Part shown: positions 54,202 to 64,000 of the stretch, piece by piece
Numbering within the stretch: the stretch's first letter is position 1
Layout: the number at the start of each line of letters is the position of its first letter
Assembly: GCA_018287875.1 (NCBI GenBank)
Contig: JAGVVL010000013.1
Location: 3,596,001 to 3,660,000 of the forward strand
Length of the DNA stretch: 64,000 nucleotides
Reading direction: 5' to 3'
Source of the DNA: Nigrospora sphaerica
Lineage: Eukaryota > Ascomycota > Sordariomycetes > Amphisphaeriales > Apiosporaceae
Notes under the pieces: model-generated
Told to the model about the DNA's origin: nothing
The model's input: the letters and a program-made list of their open reading frames with translations, nothing else
Database searches by the model: none
Position numbers and translations under genes: made by a program

Positions 54202-55693
54202 ATGTCTGGGCCGCCGCCGCACATGATACCGCCGCCCATGGGGCCCGAGGGCTACTCACCCGAGGTATGGGCGGCCCTCGCCCACGACCGGAGCACGGGG
54301 CCCGTCATCGCCGTGACGGCCGCCTGTCTCTTCCTCGCCCTCGTGGTCGTGGCGCTCCGCGTCTACACGCGCCGGGTTCTGCTCGACAACTTTGGCCTCG
54401 ACGACTGGTTCGCCGTCTTTTCGCTGGTACGCCTACCTTATCGACCCCGGCCACGGACCGGCGGCCCTGGCCGCCGTCGGCCCGCACGCCCACCCGCACT
54501 CTTTACTGACCAAGTCGGCGCGCGCAGGTGGCCGTCGTAATCATGGGCACCATCATCTTCGTGCACACCCGGCACGGTCTCGGCACGCATGTCCACGACC
54601 TCTCGGGCCCGCAAGACCTCGTGGTTTTCTTCAAAGTAGGTCCGGAGAGCTCCTGCTGCCGTCGGGTCACAGGCTCACACGGCTAACGCGCCCTGCCGTG
54701 GCAACCAGCTCCTCTACGCACAAATTATCGTCTACTACGTCGCACTGTTCCTCATCAAGCTCATCCTGTGCGCCCAATACTACAGGCTGGTTAGCGATGT
54801 ACCCAAATACCGCGTCTTCTGCCGCGCCATCATGGGCTTGACGACAGCCTGGTGCATAATCTCCATCTTCCTGATGGTCTTGCAATGCAACCCCATCCCG
54901 GCATTTTGGGACAAGTCCTTACTGCGCCGTCCAGGAGCCAGTTGCCATCCCGAGACCTACGGGCCCGCCGCCGCTATCGGAAACATTGCCACCGACTTCA
55001 TCCTCCTGCTCCTTCCCCTGCCTATCATTCTACGCCTCAATTTGCAACTAGGGCAAAAGTGGTTGGTCTTCGGTATGTACCTGACCTTGAAACGGCGTCT
55101 TCAGGACGCGGAATACTAACAGATATACCAATAGGAATCTTCAGTATCGGGTCTTTGTATGCGTTTACCTTCCCCGTCGTCCCGCCAAACAGAACACGCC
55201 CACTAATGCGCGGTACAGTGCTTCCATCGTGTCCATCCTCCGCGTTGCTCTTTTGCCCAGCATCCCGGACATCACCTACACGGCGGCTTACACGACCTGC
55301 TGGACCATGGCCGAAATGACGGCGGGTCTCATGTGCCCCTGCCTGATGACGCTGGGGCCCCTCGTGAAGCGCCTCAAGCCGGGCTTGGGCTTCTCCAACC
55401 GGTCGTCGGACCCGGCGCGCGCGCGGCTCGAGTCGCACACGAAGCACTCGGGCCGAACGGACCACGGGGCGCCGCGGAGCCGGTTGAGCCGGCTCGGCCA
55501 CGGCGCCTGGGTCGGCGGCGGCGGCGGCAGCGAGACGGAGCTCTGCCGCGACGACGACAGCGGCCCCCCGACCACCATCGGCGAGCGTTCCGACGCCGCC
55601 AGCCGTGCTGCCGGCGAGCCCGTGGACGGCGCTCAGGCTTTCGAACTCGGCCCCGTGTCCCGTACGCGTACCGGTCACCGCAGAGACTCTTGA
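54202..55693 (+). CDS. rhodopsin-domain (SAT4-type) integral membrane protein
   Basis: Five exons: 54202-54426, 54528-54635, 54709-55072, 55135-55156 (22 bases) and 55219-55693, in phase to 397 residues. Seven membrane segments can be placed: PVIAVTAACLFLALVVVALR, VAVVIMGTIIFVHT, LLYAQIIVYYVALFLIKLIL, AIMGLTTAWCIISIFLMVLQ, AIGNIATDFILLLLPLPIIL, KWLVFGIFSIGSFASIVSIL and a last one over AAYTTCWTMAEMTAGLMCPC. R-x-Y-TRR-x-L near residue 52, the DDWFA motif, the CNPIPAFWD loop and the DFILLLLPLPI block are typical of the fungal SAT4/PTH11-like rhodopsin family. No CFEM domain precedes it. The C-terminal tail is Gly/Arg/Ser-rich and probably cytosolic. Exact ligand and role unknown. Confidence 0.92.
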
Positions 55694-58600
55694 TTCGGGG
55701 TGAGGCCGATACGGCGGGGCCCTGATCCATTTGGCCCCTTTTTAGTAGCACTGATACCCACCCCTCAAGGACAATATTTGAAATTCCGCCAAACACCCTG
55801 TAATGACTGCTGCCTTGTTTGGTACGCCGCAAATTGTCTTCATGCTGGTTTACGAATCTAATATCACGGATGGGTTTGAACCGCCACACGCCGACAACTG
55901 GCACAACCGCCGCGATGCCACACGGCTCCATAGTACGGTTCCCTAGCCCCGGACCCGAGCCGCTTGGTAGTAGTCGTGCCGGCAAGACCCCGCTAGAGCC
56001 CGTTTCGAACGACGCCGGTGCCGCTGTAATCATCCCTGGCCGCCTGCGGGGACGCCCGGTAATACCGTGCCACCATAGGCCAGCACCAGTGGTGAAATCC
56101 ACACACGTCCCTGGCGGGTTTGTTTGGGTGTGGGGATGGGTGAGGGACGGGTGCCCGGGCGCCGAAAACAAAAATGCGCGGATGAGATCCTGGGTGGGTG
56201 TCCGCGCTGCAGGACGAAAGCCCCCATGAGCACCCACCTCCAGGGCGAGGAATGACGTGCAGCTCGGAACTTGACCGAGGAGCCGTCCAATCCCCGTTGC
56301 CCCTCAACCGACCGACCGAAACGCTTGGACAGGGCCCGGCTGCTTGGCGGCGGTGGCTCCTGGGAGGGCGTCGGGGCGGGGGGAGTGTTTCAAGGAACAG
56401 GGGTGCTATCCTAGCAGGAAGCTAGGCGGTATTTAAAAAAGGGGGGCTTACTGGGGGAAGAACAGATGCTGAAGAGGTATCGGGGATTCTTGATACGGGG
56501 AAAAGTGGCGGGACCACTACGAAGGACTGTGGACGCAGTCTAGGAAGAACACCAGTATACTTGCGCTCCCCCGACCTTCTGCATCACGCATGCTTACTCA
56601 ACAACCGAGACTGCCTGATTTTCGCAGCTCCGCCCCCCGGTCGTTTGCGGGCTCGGACCCAGGAGCTGTAACCCCTCTGGCCGTGGTGACGCGGCCCCCA
56701 TGTTTTCCGACTGGTGTCGACGTGGTTGGTCGCTCGCCGTGGCTGGGCACACGCTCGGGTGGCGCTTCTCCGAGGCACTTGACCCAGGGTCAGTCTTTGG
56801 CATGAGGTGGACCGCGGGGACAGTGAGCTTTGTGCCCCCTCCACGCCGAGGATAATAATGGAGTTTTGGCAACATAGCGAAGGCAGCGAGAAATACTTCC
56901 CTTGCCACTTCTCTTTGGACCCGAAGGAACTCCGTCCGTGCTATACTCATGGGAAATCTCAACAGCAGATCAAAGGAGAGAAATTCCCTGGGCCCAGTTG
57001 GTTTAAAAGGCGAGTAAGTAGTTTTGATGTGTTTGTTTTAACACGGGGGGCTGAGCAACCTCGTCTCTCGGAGGACTGAGAACGCCGTAAGCTAGTCATA
57101 ATTCGGTATAGAGACCAGAGGTTGAACGAGGTGTGTTTTGAGGCAGAGAATACATACTAGCAAAGGGGATGTAGACCCCATTATATAATTATCCGGAGCG
57201 ATCAGCGGATACGAAACAAGAATTCTCAACGAGGTTGAGTCAGGAAAGCCCTCGTTACGACAGTGGATGTTGATGCCGACGACAGGGGGCTTTCCTGGTC
57301 ATGCGGCAATGGCAGGGGGAGAGCCAAGGTTGCGGCAAAAAGGAGCAGCTCAAGATTATCTTGAGAGGGCTTGGATACTGCCGACTGCCAACGGTGTCTG
57401 CCGGCGCCCCTGGGGCTCGTATCTTGGCGTCGCCATACTTTGGGCGGAGGGTGAATCTTCCAAGAGTTGGCACGGCGCGGCGACTTGTATTCGGCCTGGC
57501 CAGGATGGCTGATCACGGGCCCGGGCCGATGAAAGGCTCACGCCGCGTGCCATGGATGAACGGCGCTTGACCTGACCACCCGTGCGAAGAGCGGGCTATC
57601 TACCTCCTGTGTTCTCACGACGAAGACCGGCAGGGGTTTTTTTGGACTGAACTATAAAGCACGAGTTCCCGCCGAGGCCCTTGAGGCTAGCCCTTCGGAA
57701 AGAGGCGGGCGGGCGGTCAAGAAAAGCCGAAAAGGTGCCACCTCGGCGCCGCGACGGCCCGGGACAAGGATTCGCCGAATACCGGACAGCACAGGACAGG
57801 AAAATTCGCGAGACCACGTCATCAGAACTCGGGACTTGACCGAGTGGTTATTTACTTGGCCAGAAGCCTTGCCATGGTTTGCCCCGAATCTGCGTTCTGC
57901 CAAGGGGCGGTTCACGGAGAAGGAACAGCGCTGATAGGCGGCCCGGGCCCGGGGGACAATCGTCCCTCCGCATGCCCAGATCGCCTCTCCACATTACCCC
58001 AATTTTCGACGGCCAGCGCCACGAAAAGAACATGCCGTGATCCGGAACATCGTTCGAATGCTCGCTTTTCCCCAGTTTTCGGGCCCAGTTACCCCAGACG
58101 TCCAGACGGCGGGTGCCCACACAAACTTCCCCATTGTCGCTCGTTACCCCAACCGTGCCGTGCAATAACGACGGCCATACAAAGCGCTCCACCAAGAAAC
58201 TGACATGAACGATTGGGTCGGCCCCGGCGAAGATGCGTGTGGGTTCGCCTGCGCACCCCAACGGGTCCTTTCTCATGGGCCGGGCGTGGAATTGAGGCTC
58301 CGTTATGTGGCGGAGCGGCTCTGTCGGCTGAGACGGGGACCGGCATCACCATGTGCTGGGCACGTGTCTGGCGGCAAAAACAGCCGATAGCCACCTATGC
58401 AAACGACATCAGACGTAACAGCGAACCCTTTATTTCACGCAATGATAGCAGCCGTCACGGGCATGGTACGGTTATGCCAGTGCTTACTCGAGAGGGGTTT
58501 TGCTGTCCGGCGTGAGGTAGCTTACTTCTATACCGAGATCCCGCCGAGACGCTGCATTTGAGGTTCTGTGGGCATGGCTGGGCAGCGCCAACAATTCTGG

Positions 58601-58845
58601 CGGCTGTCACCTCGTATTAATATTACTTCGTCTTCCCTTTCACCGACTGCATCACTCTCTCCTTTTCACGTTCTCCCCTTCTCTTCTCACTTCCGTCTCA
58701 TCCTCCCCGTCGCCTCTTCGTGCCACCGTCTGTGCTTTGGCCCGCGGCGAATCTCATCATCGACGTCCGTGTTTCCTGGCCGTCCAGAACGGATACATAG
58801 TTGGCTCGGACGCGCGCCTGAAAAGAAAGAGAGAGAGAGGAGGAA
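55694..58845. other. intergenic, 3.1 kb, largest gene-free gap of the right arm
   Basis: Only overlapping short frames on both strands (57226-57570, 57848-58276), none with family resemblance. The last 200 bases (58630-58740) form a CT-rich leader for the transporter gene. Confidence 0.4.
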
Positions 58846-60465
58846 ATGTCATCCCACGGGAAAATGGGCGCCACCAGCGCCGAGAAGGCGTTCTCGGTCG
58901 TTGGGACGGGCGAGCTCAAGTACGCGGACCGCCTCCCCAGCCCCGAGGAACGCCTCGATGCTCTCGGAATCCCCAACTGGCGCGAGCTGGAGAAGCAGCT
59001 CGTCCGCCGCCTCGACATGACCCTCATGCCGTGCCTCTGGGTCCTCTACTTCTTCAACTACATGGACCGCGCCTCCATCGGCCACGCTCGGCTGTCCTCG
59101 CTAGACAAGGACCTCGGCCTCGCGGGTTCCAACTTCAGCACCGCCGTGTCCATCCTCTCCGCCGGGTACGTAGCGCCTCTGCTGGCCGACTCCTGTGCTC
59201 TGTCTTGGGCAGACCCCATCTGACTGACGTACCAGTTATGTGCTGGGTCAAATCCCGTCCAACATGATCATCGGCAAGGTGCGCCCGAGCATATACCTGT
59301 GCAGCATGGCCCTCGTCTGGTCCGCCGTCTCGGCCTCCACCTGCGGGGTCAAGAACTTCCAAGGCCTCGTAATCGTCCGCTTCTTCCTCGGACTCGTCGA
59401 GGCCCCCCTTCTGCCCGGCGCCGTCTACCTGCTTTCCTGCTGGTACACGCGCAAGGAGATCGCCTTCCGCGTCGCCATTCTGTACTCGGCCCAGACCCTG
59501 GCCTTCTGCTCCGCCGGCCTGATCGCCGCCGCCGTCTACGGCACCCTCGAGCAACGCCACGGCCTGGCCGGCTGGCAGTGGCTTTTCATCGTGCTCGCCG
59601 TCACCGGCTCGGGACTGGCCATGGTTGCCCTCTTCTTGTTGCCCGACTACCCCGATTCCAAGACGGGCAGTGCCTCGTGGACCATGACTGAAGATATGCG
59701 CAAGGTCGCTGCCATGCGCATCTTGGTTGATCGTCCCTCTACGGCCGAGGCCAAGCCTGGTATATGGCACGGTCTCAAGCTATCGGTCAAGGATCCTAAG
59801 CTCTGGATCCTGACTATGATGAACATCTCCATATCCGCCGCTTACGGCTTTTCCAACTTCTTCCCCTCCGTAAGTGCACAGCCTGGGTATGGTGTCTCTT
59901 GGTCGGCTTCTAATGCTTCCCTTACCAGATCGTCCGAGGTTTCGGATACTCGCGCACCATTACGTTGGTGCTCACCGCGCCCCCGTACATTTTCGCGGCG
60001 GTCGGCTCGTACATTAACGCGTGGCACTCGGACCGGTCCAAGGAGCGCGGGTGGCACTACGCCATCCCCGTGGTCGTCGCTTCGTGCGGCTTCGTCGTCT
60101 GCCTTGCCACCAGCAACCCCAACGCCCGCTACGGCGCGTCCTTCATCTACGTCGGCGGCATGTACATTGCCAACCCCATGATCATGGGCATGGTCTCGGG
60201 CGCCATGGGCCGCTCGCCCGAGAAGCGCGCCATCTCCATCGCCATCTGCAATGTACTGTCCCAGATCGGCAACTTCGTCGCCCCCTACTTCTTCCTGGCC
60301 AGCGAGGAGCCGCAGTACCGGACCGCCTTCTCCTGCATGATGGCCCTCGGCTTCCTCTCGGGCTCCTGCGCCATGCTCCTCAAGTGGAAGCTCACGCGCT
60401 CCAACAAGAGGCTGCTCCGCGAGGCCAACCAGAACGGCACCTCGTACCAGCCTTATGTTACTTAA
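58846..60465 (+). CDS. MFS transporter, allantoate permease / anion:cation symporter type
   Basis: Three exons: 58846-59165, 59236-59869 and 59929-60465, phases matching, 496 residues. An acidic N terminus precedes the first helix LMPCLWVLYFFNYMDRASIG, whose N-Y-x-D-R motif is the family mark. YVLGQIPSNMIIGKVRPSIY, FQGLVIVRFFLGLVEAPLLP, GAVYLLSCWYTRKEIAFRVA and LAGWQWLFIVLAV are the following blocks of the DAL5-like group. The second half (HSDRSKERGWHY, GRSPEKRAISIAICNVLSQI, YFFLASEEPQYRTAFSCMMA) completes 12 helices. Known members import allantoate, nicotinate, pantothenate, biotin or similar acids with cations; the substrate cannot be told from sequence. Complete at both ends. Confidence 0.95.
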
Positions 60466-61730
60466 GGACCCAATGTCCGTACACATCAAAGGCTTTCTCC
60501 AAAGTCGGCCGCCTAAATATATATTATGAGACGTAGCCCACGGAATAGATGCGTGCCGCAGATATGGGAGACGGCCCAGGCGCACAGCAATAGGAATCGA
60601 AGATTAAGAACACGGTGTTCAAGAAACCGACGTAGCGTATTCCTTAGCTTTCCGCCGAGCCTGTGCTACAGGTGTCGCTTGCTGGCTGTCACCTCCCACT
60701 ACCTCACCTCCAGCAGGCCTGTACCCAAGCCCCCTGTTTAGAGGATCAGGAGCAGTGGTTCCCAGGTATCAGCAGCAGGGAAGGTGGCGCGTCGGTGATG
60801 AGGCCCCAGACCTCACGTCTAATGCTAACAGCCTTCTTGAGCGCAGGGTATTGGGACCAATGGTATCTGGCAGCAATGAGTGGCAGCCATGTTACGGTCC
60901 CGCTCCTTGGATCTCTAACTGTAGTAGAGAGAAACTTCGGGAAGCCCGTCTGAATTGACACCCCGGCCGTTCTGGGACTGCAAAGCTAAACGGACTCTTC
61001 TCTCCCTCTGCCCCCCGTTGCCTCTTGGACGCTGAATCTGTGACTTAGGCGGTCAGTTAAGCCGCGACTCCGATATTGGACGCGATCTAGAAGTCAATGG
61101 AGCATTTATATCCTGGCAATTTGTGACCATTCACAGCTCTGAGATAATGGTTGAAGTTTCTGGATTAGCCGATGCATGAACTACATTATAGGCTTGAAAG
61201 TTTTGGAACATTTTATCCTATAGTTTTTATAGCATTTCAGAAAGGGTTTGACGGCTTGCCAAGGGATTTTTAATACCATGGGGGGTTTGCAGTGATGGCC
61301 AGCACAGCGTGGTATTGTCTTCGGACGATACACCGCCACAAGACAGGACTAATGAAGCCCCGATTTCATGAGGCGATTCGGAGGTATTTTGTGTGATACC
61401 GCTGGATGGGGAACACGCCGGAACGATGAAACAGCAGAAAGTTTCATGGGCTATGTATGTACCGCCTCAACAGGAAGCTGCATAGGCCATTGAATGGGTC
61501 AATCATCTGTGATCGCAAAGCCTACCTAGATAAGCCAAATTCTTCTTAATGGTATCTCCTCTTAGGGAGATGAGGCAATCGCTAGGGCCATACGGGTACT
61601 TAAGTAGCCGTTAAGCTTCTCGCGGGGGGCTATAATTACTCGGATGGAAGAGCCTGGTGCTAGACACAAGCTTGTCTGGTGCGAAATTGTAGTTTGAATC
61701 TAAATCATTTTAGTGAAAATTTTACACCAA
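60466..61730. other. intergenic between the transporter and tRNA-Ser
   Basis: No gene supported; becomes AT-richer after 61100. Confidence 0.4.
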
Positions 61731-61829
61731 GGCACTTTGGCGGAGTGGTTAACGCGATGCCCTGCTATGGAACGACCATAGTGCTAGGCATTCCCTTCGG
61801 GGGCGTGTGTTCGAATCACACAGGTGTCG
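61731..61829 (+). tRNA. tRNA-Ser (GCT) with intron
   Basis: The acceptor stem GGCACTT (61731-61737) pairs with AGGTGTC (61822-61828), allowing G-T pairs; discriminator G at 61829. The D arm GGCGGAGTGGTTAACGC and T arm GTTCGAATC are canonical. The anticodon stem ATGCC pairs with GGCAT, anticodon GCT is at 61764-61766, and an 18-base intron occupies 61768-61785. The long variable arm TCCCTTCGGGGG is that of a serine tRNA. Confidence 0.92.
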
Positions 61830-61838
61830 ATTGTACTC

Positions 61839-61843
61839 TTTTT
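61839..61843 (+). terminator. Pol III terminator of tRNA-Ser
   Basis: Five T ten bases after the tRNA end, the usual fungal Pol III stop signal. Confidence 0.65.
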
Positions 61844-63144
61844 GCATTGACGATCCTTTAGTTTCTTTCGCTTTTCGTTTCATTATACAACCACCCATTA
61901 CCGGTTTGTTGCTTTTTTTTTATTTATTTTTACTTTGGTATTCGTTCATCCCTTTGATGCAGGGGCGCTCAGTCACCAGGTGCTGGGTAGGCAGCGATGG
62001 AGTTCTTCGGTCTTCTTGCAGCCATCAATCAGTCTTGAGCATTCTAGAACCCGGCCTTCCACAGATCGAGACAAGAATTCCTATCGCGAACGCCGTATTG
62101 ACCACTCCCCCCTCCCTCCCCTTCATCCCCTATCCCATGGCTTCAATGACGGTGGTGCTGCTGCTTCCGTACAATCCGTACTCAGTAAGTACTCTCTCTG
62201 CCTACCCGTCTAGATCTTTCCTATCCCCGCTGGAGCACCACTGACCTAACCGTAGGAGACCATTCAGTAACAAGCCCTCTCAGGTTGCGGGCATGAAGCT
62301 GGAGCGACGAGCTCTGTCTGCACTGGCTGGAACCGGTTCTTGTGAGGGGCTCGTACTCGTCTCGTGCATGTGCTGTGTGTGACCTACCTTACCTACCTTC
62401 TGGGCTTATGCAGGCCGGACTTGACTTGCACTGCTTGCCGCGGTTATGTATTGAACTCTGTAATGCATGCCCGTTTCGATACTGCGTTCCTCACCACCCC
62501 GCCCATGCGGATGCGGTACAAGTACAGCGCCTAGCCACGTCGCGTGCCGCCATAGCCCCTCCCCTAGCAAAGCCAGCGAGGCCGGTCTTTACCCCAAGGC
62601 TGATGGGGCGCATCCCTACCCATCCATCACGCTCACTCACCACCTCAGGAACCACCCGCGGCGTCGCCTGCCCGATGGAGAAAACACCTGTTGGCATCGC
62701 GGGCGCGCATCCGCCGCAGGGATTAGCCCGGCCAATGGCATAATACCGAATGCAGCTGACGGGCTAGCGCGACGTCATACGACGGACAGTCTTTGGTTTA
62801 ACTCGACCCCGGCTCGTGCACTGTTGTTTGGTCTGCAGAGGGCGCTTGGTGGTGGACGCGGGAGCGAGAGAGACCAGACCCCCATGAACCCCTCCTTTGC
62901 CTGCTATTACGAATACATAACCTCCCTGCGGTCCTTGCTGCCCCTCTGCTTCTCCCTCTTTCCCCTTTCCCTTCTCCACCTCCATCTAGACCTCTCACGA
63001 ACTTATCGCCGCGTCGCCCGAGTAAGCAAGCCAAAACCTGTGATTAGCAATCCGCCTCGTCTGCACGACGGCTTAGCCCACACCCCCCTCCCCGCCTCTT
63101 TCGAACCGACAACCCCCGAGACCGAAGATCCCCCTCCTGAAACC
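61844..63144. other. intergenic / leader of the CPV-motif gene
   Basis: A frame continuous with the next gene is open from an ATG at 62463/62467, but it reads as low-complexity Pro/Arg/Ser sequence unlike the gene's repeat. A pyrimidine-rich tract (about 62920-63000) looks like a leader. Confidence 0.4.
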
Positions 63145-63585
63145 ATGGCCTCCGCGCAGCCCGAAGTGTGCCCCGTCGTTGGCACGACCAACAGCACGCT
63201 GCCGCCGACGCACCCGGACGTGGACCTGTCCAAGCCCGGGCAGACGTGCCCGGTGGTGGGTGCTAAGACGGAGCACCACGGGCAGCTGCACAAGCACCCG
63301 GCTGTGGCGGAGTCGGGGTCCGACGCGCAGAAGTGCCCCGTCATCAGCGGCAAGATTGTCAACGAGCCGCGCGCCCAGGCCATGGACGACAAGGTCTGTC
63401 CCGTCGTCGGCTCCGTCACCACCGTCCTGCCCCCCGACCACCCCGCCACTCAGGGCAAGGGCGACGACGCCAAGTGCCCCGTCACCAAGGCCCGCCTAGG
63501 CCACCACAAGGACAAGGTCACCCAGCACCCTAGCGTCAAGGACGCCCCCGCCGGGGCCGTCTGCCCAGTCGTCGGCCACGCCTAA
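63145..63585 (+). CDS. two-fold-repeat protein with six Cys-Pro-Val motifs, unknown function
   Basis: 146 residues from ATG at 63145 (good context AAACCATGG) to TAA at 63583-63585, intronless. All six cysteines, at residues 9, 35, 64, 85, 111 and 140, are followed by Pro-Val. Their spacing is 26, 29, then 21, then 26, 29, so residues 1-70 and 77-146 are tandem copies of one unit. Each half reads CPVVG, then LPPxHP, then CPV, a His-His pair (44-45 and 120-121), then HP and a final CPV. No signal peptide or membrane segment. Cys-Pro dipeptides with nearby His are known as heme regulatory motifs in other proteins; heme or metal binding here is only inference. The open frame extends upstream to 62467, but the repeat and start context favour 63145. 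Confidence 0.75.
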   Translation: MASAQPEVCPVVGTTNSTLPPTHPDVDLSKPGQTCPVVGAKTEHHGQLHKHPAVAESGSDAQKCPVISGKIVNEPRAQAMDDKVCPVVGSVTTVLPPDHPATQGKGDDAKCPVTKARLGHHKDKVTQHPSVKDAPAGAVCPVVGHA

Positions 63586-64000
63586 TGGCTCGGGTGGATG
63601 AATTTGGACAATACCATGAGATGCGTGGACACCTGACGATACCAGCATATAGTTTGCCAAAGCGAGGCCCAATAAAGAACCAAAAAATCATTGCAGAACG
63701 CTTCTTCGAAGTCGTCGGCCCCGGTCCGTCTGCGTGAGGCTCGAGCCATCCGTTCGTGCCCGCTAGTGATATGAGTCCTGTGCAAGGTAGACGGAACACG
63801 CCCGGAGTGCACATGGTCGTTCGTGGTGCCCGTGTTAACCTGTCGTTCAGGTCGGTCAACTGCACACAAAATGCGGCCAGCCCGTCTCCTTCCTGGCTTA
63901 CTGCCGTTGGGTTGTGTAGACCATGCCTCATTTGCTTGCCAGTAAGCGAAAGCTTAAATCCGTGGACAGAAGGTGTTCCCATCCTCAGAGTTGGCCTCCC
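63586..64000. other. intergenic to window edge
   Basis: No gene supported; minus-strand frames at 63536-63982 and 63582-63869 overlap each other and match nothing. Confidence 0.4.

Noticed and set aside
57226..57570. Overlapping frames on both strands in the 55.7-58.8 kb gap
   Set aside because: Several competing frames of similar length in GC-rich sequence with no motif, splice pattern or family resemblance.
61731..61829. tRNA-Leu instead of tRNA-Ser, because of the long variable arm
   Set aside because: The anticodon stem and loop give GCT once the 18-base intron is placed, which is Ser; discriminator G also fits Ser.
62467..63144. N-terminal extension of the CPV-motif protein to 372 residues
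   Set aside because: Low-complexity sequence unlike the repeat; the ATG at 63145 has a far better context and begins the repeated unit.

Overview
This window reads as the nuclear genome of a filamentous ascomycete, most likely a Sordariomycete. The grounds are short introns with GTRNGT donors and CTRAC-type branch points, GC-rich coding exons, CT-rich leaders, intron-containing tRNA genes, and repeats decayed by C-to-T and G-to-A changes as left by repeat-induced point mutation (RIP). The species cannot be named from the sequence alone. All exon structures were worked out by eye from splice signals and family resemblance.

Left arm (1-13.9 kb), conserved housekeeping genes: a 5'-partial GID4 E3-ligase receptor, MAGO (exon junction complex), a fungal-transcription-factor-domain protein without a recognisable zinc cluster, a secreted or vacuolar M28 aminopeptidase, a calmodulin-like EF-hand protein whose first coding exon is only the ATG, and tRNA-His(GTG) with an intron.

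Repeat island (about 14-30 kb), AT-rich and decayed: two solo LTRs of one family nested in opposite orientation, a third copy, a solo LTR of a second family, a foldback element with about 210-bp inverted termini, and a complete 5.87-kb Ty3-type chromovirus on the minus strand. The chromovirus has a perfect CCGGG target duplication and splits an already decayed transcription-factor pseudogene. An SDR pseudogene follows. Around 30-33 kb lie a bZIP-basic-region fragment and a broken FtsJ-type methyltransferase.

Right arm (34-64 kb): an Atf1-like bZIP factor, a small secreted cysteine-containing protein, a choice-of-anchor-B secreted protein, a KEKE low-complexity protein, an eight-exon polytopic membrane protein reconstructed here, a coiled-coil protein, a DUF1275 membrane protein, a rhodopsin-fold (SAT4-type) membrane protein, an allantoate-permease-type MFS transporter, tRNA-Ser(GCT), and a 146-residue protein made of two tandem halves with six Cys-Pro-Val motifs.

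The genes do not form an obvious pathway cluster. The layout is of conserved genes with kilobase-scale gaps and a RIP-affected island that has damaged the genes beside it. The most novel candidates are the six-CPV-motif protein, the eight-exon membrane protein, the small secreted protein, and the transcription factor with a possible zinc-cluster remnant.
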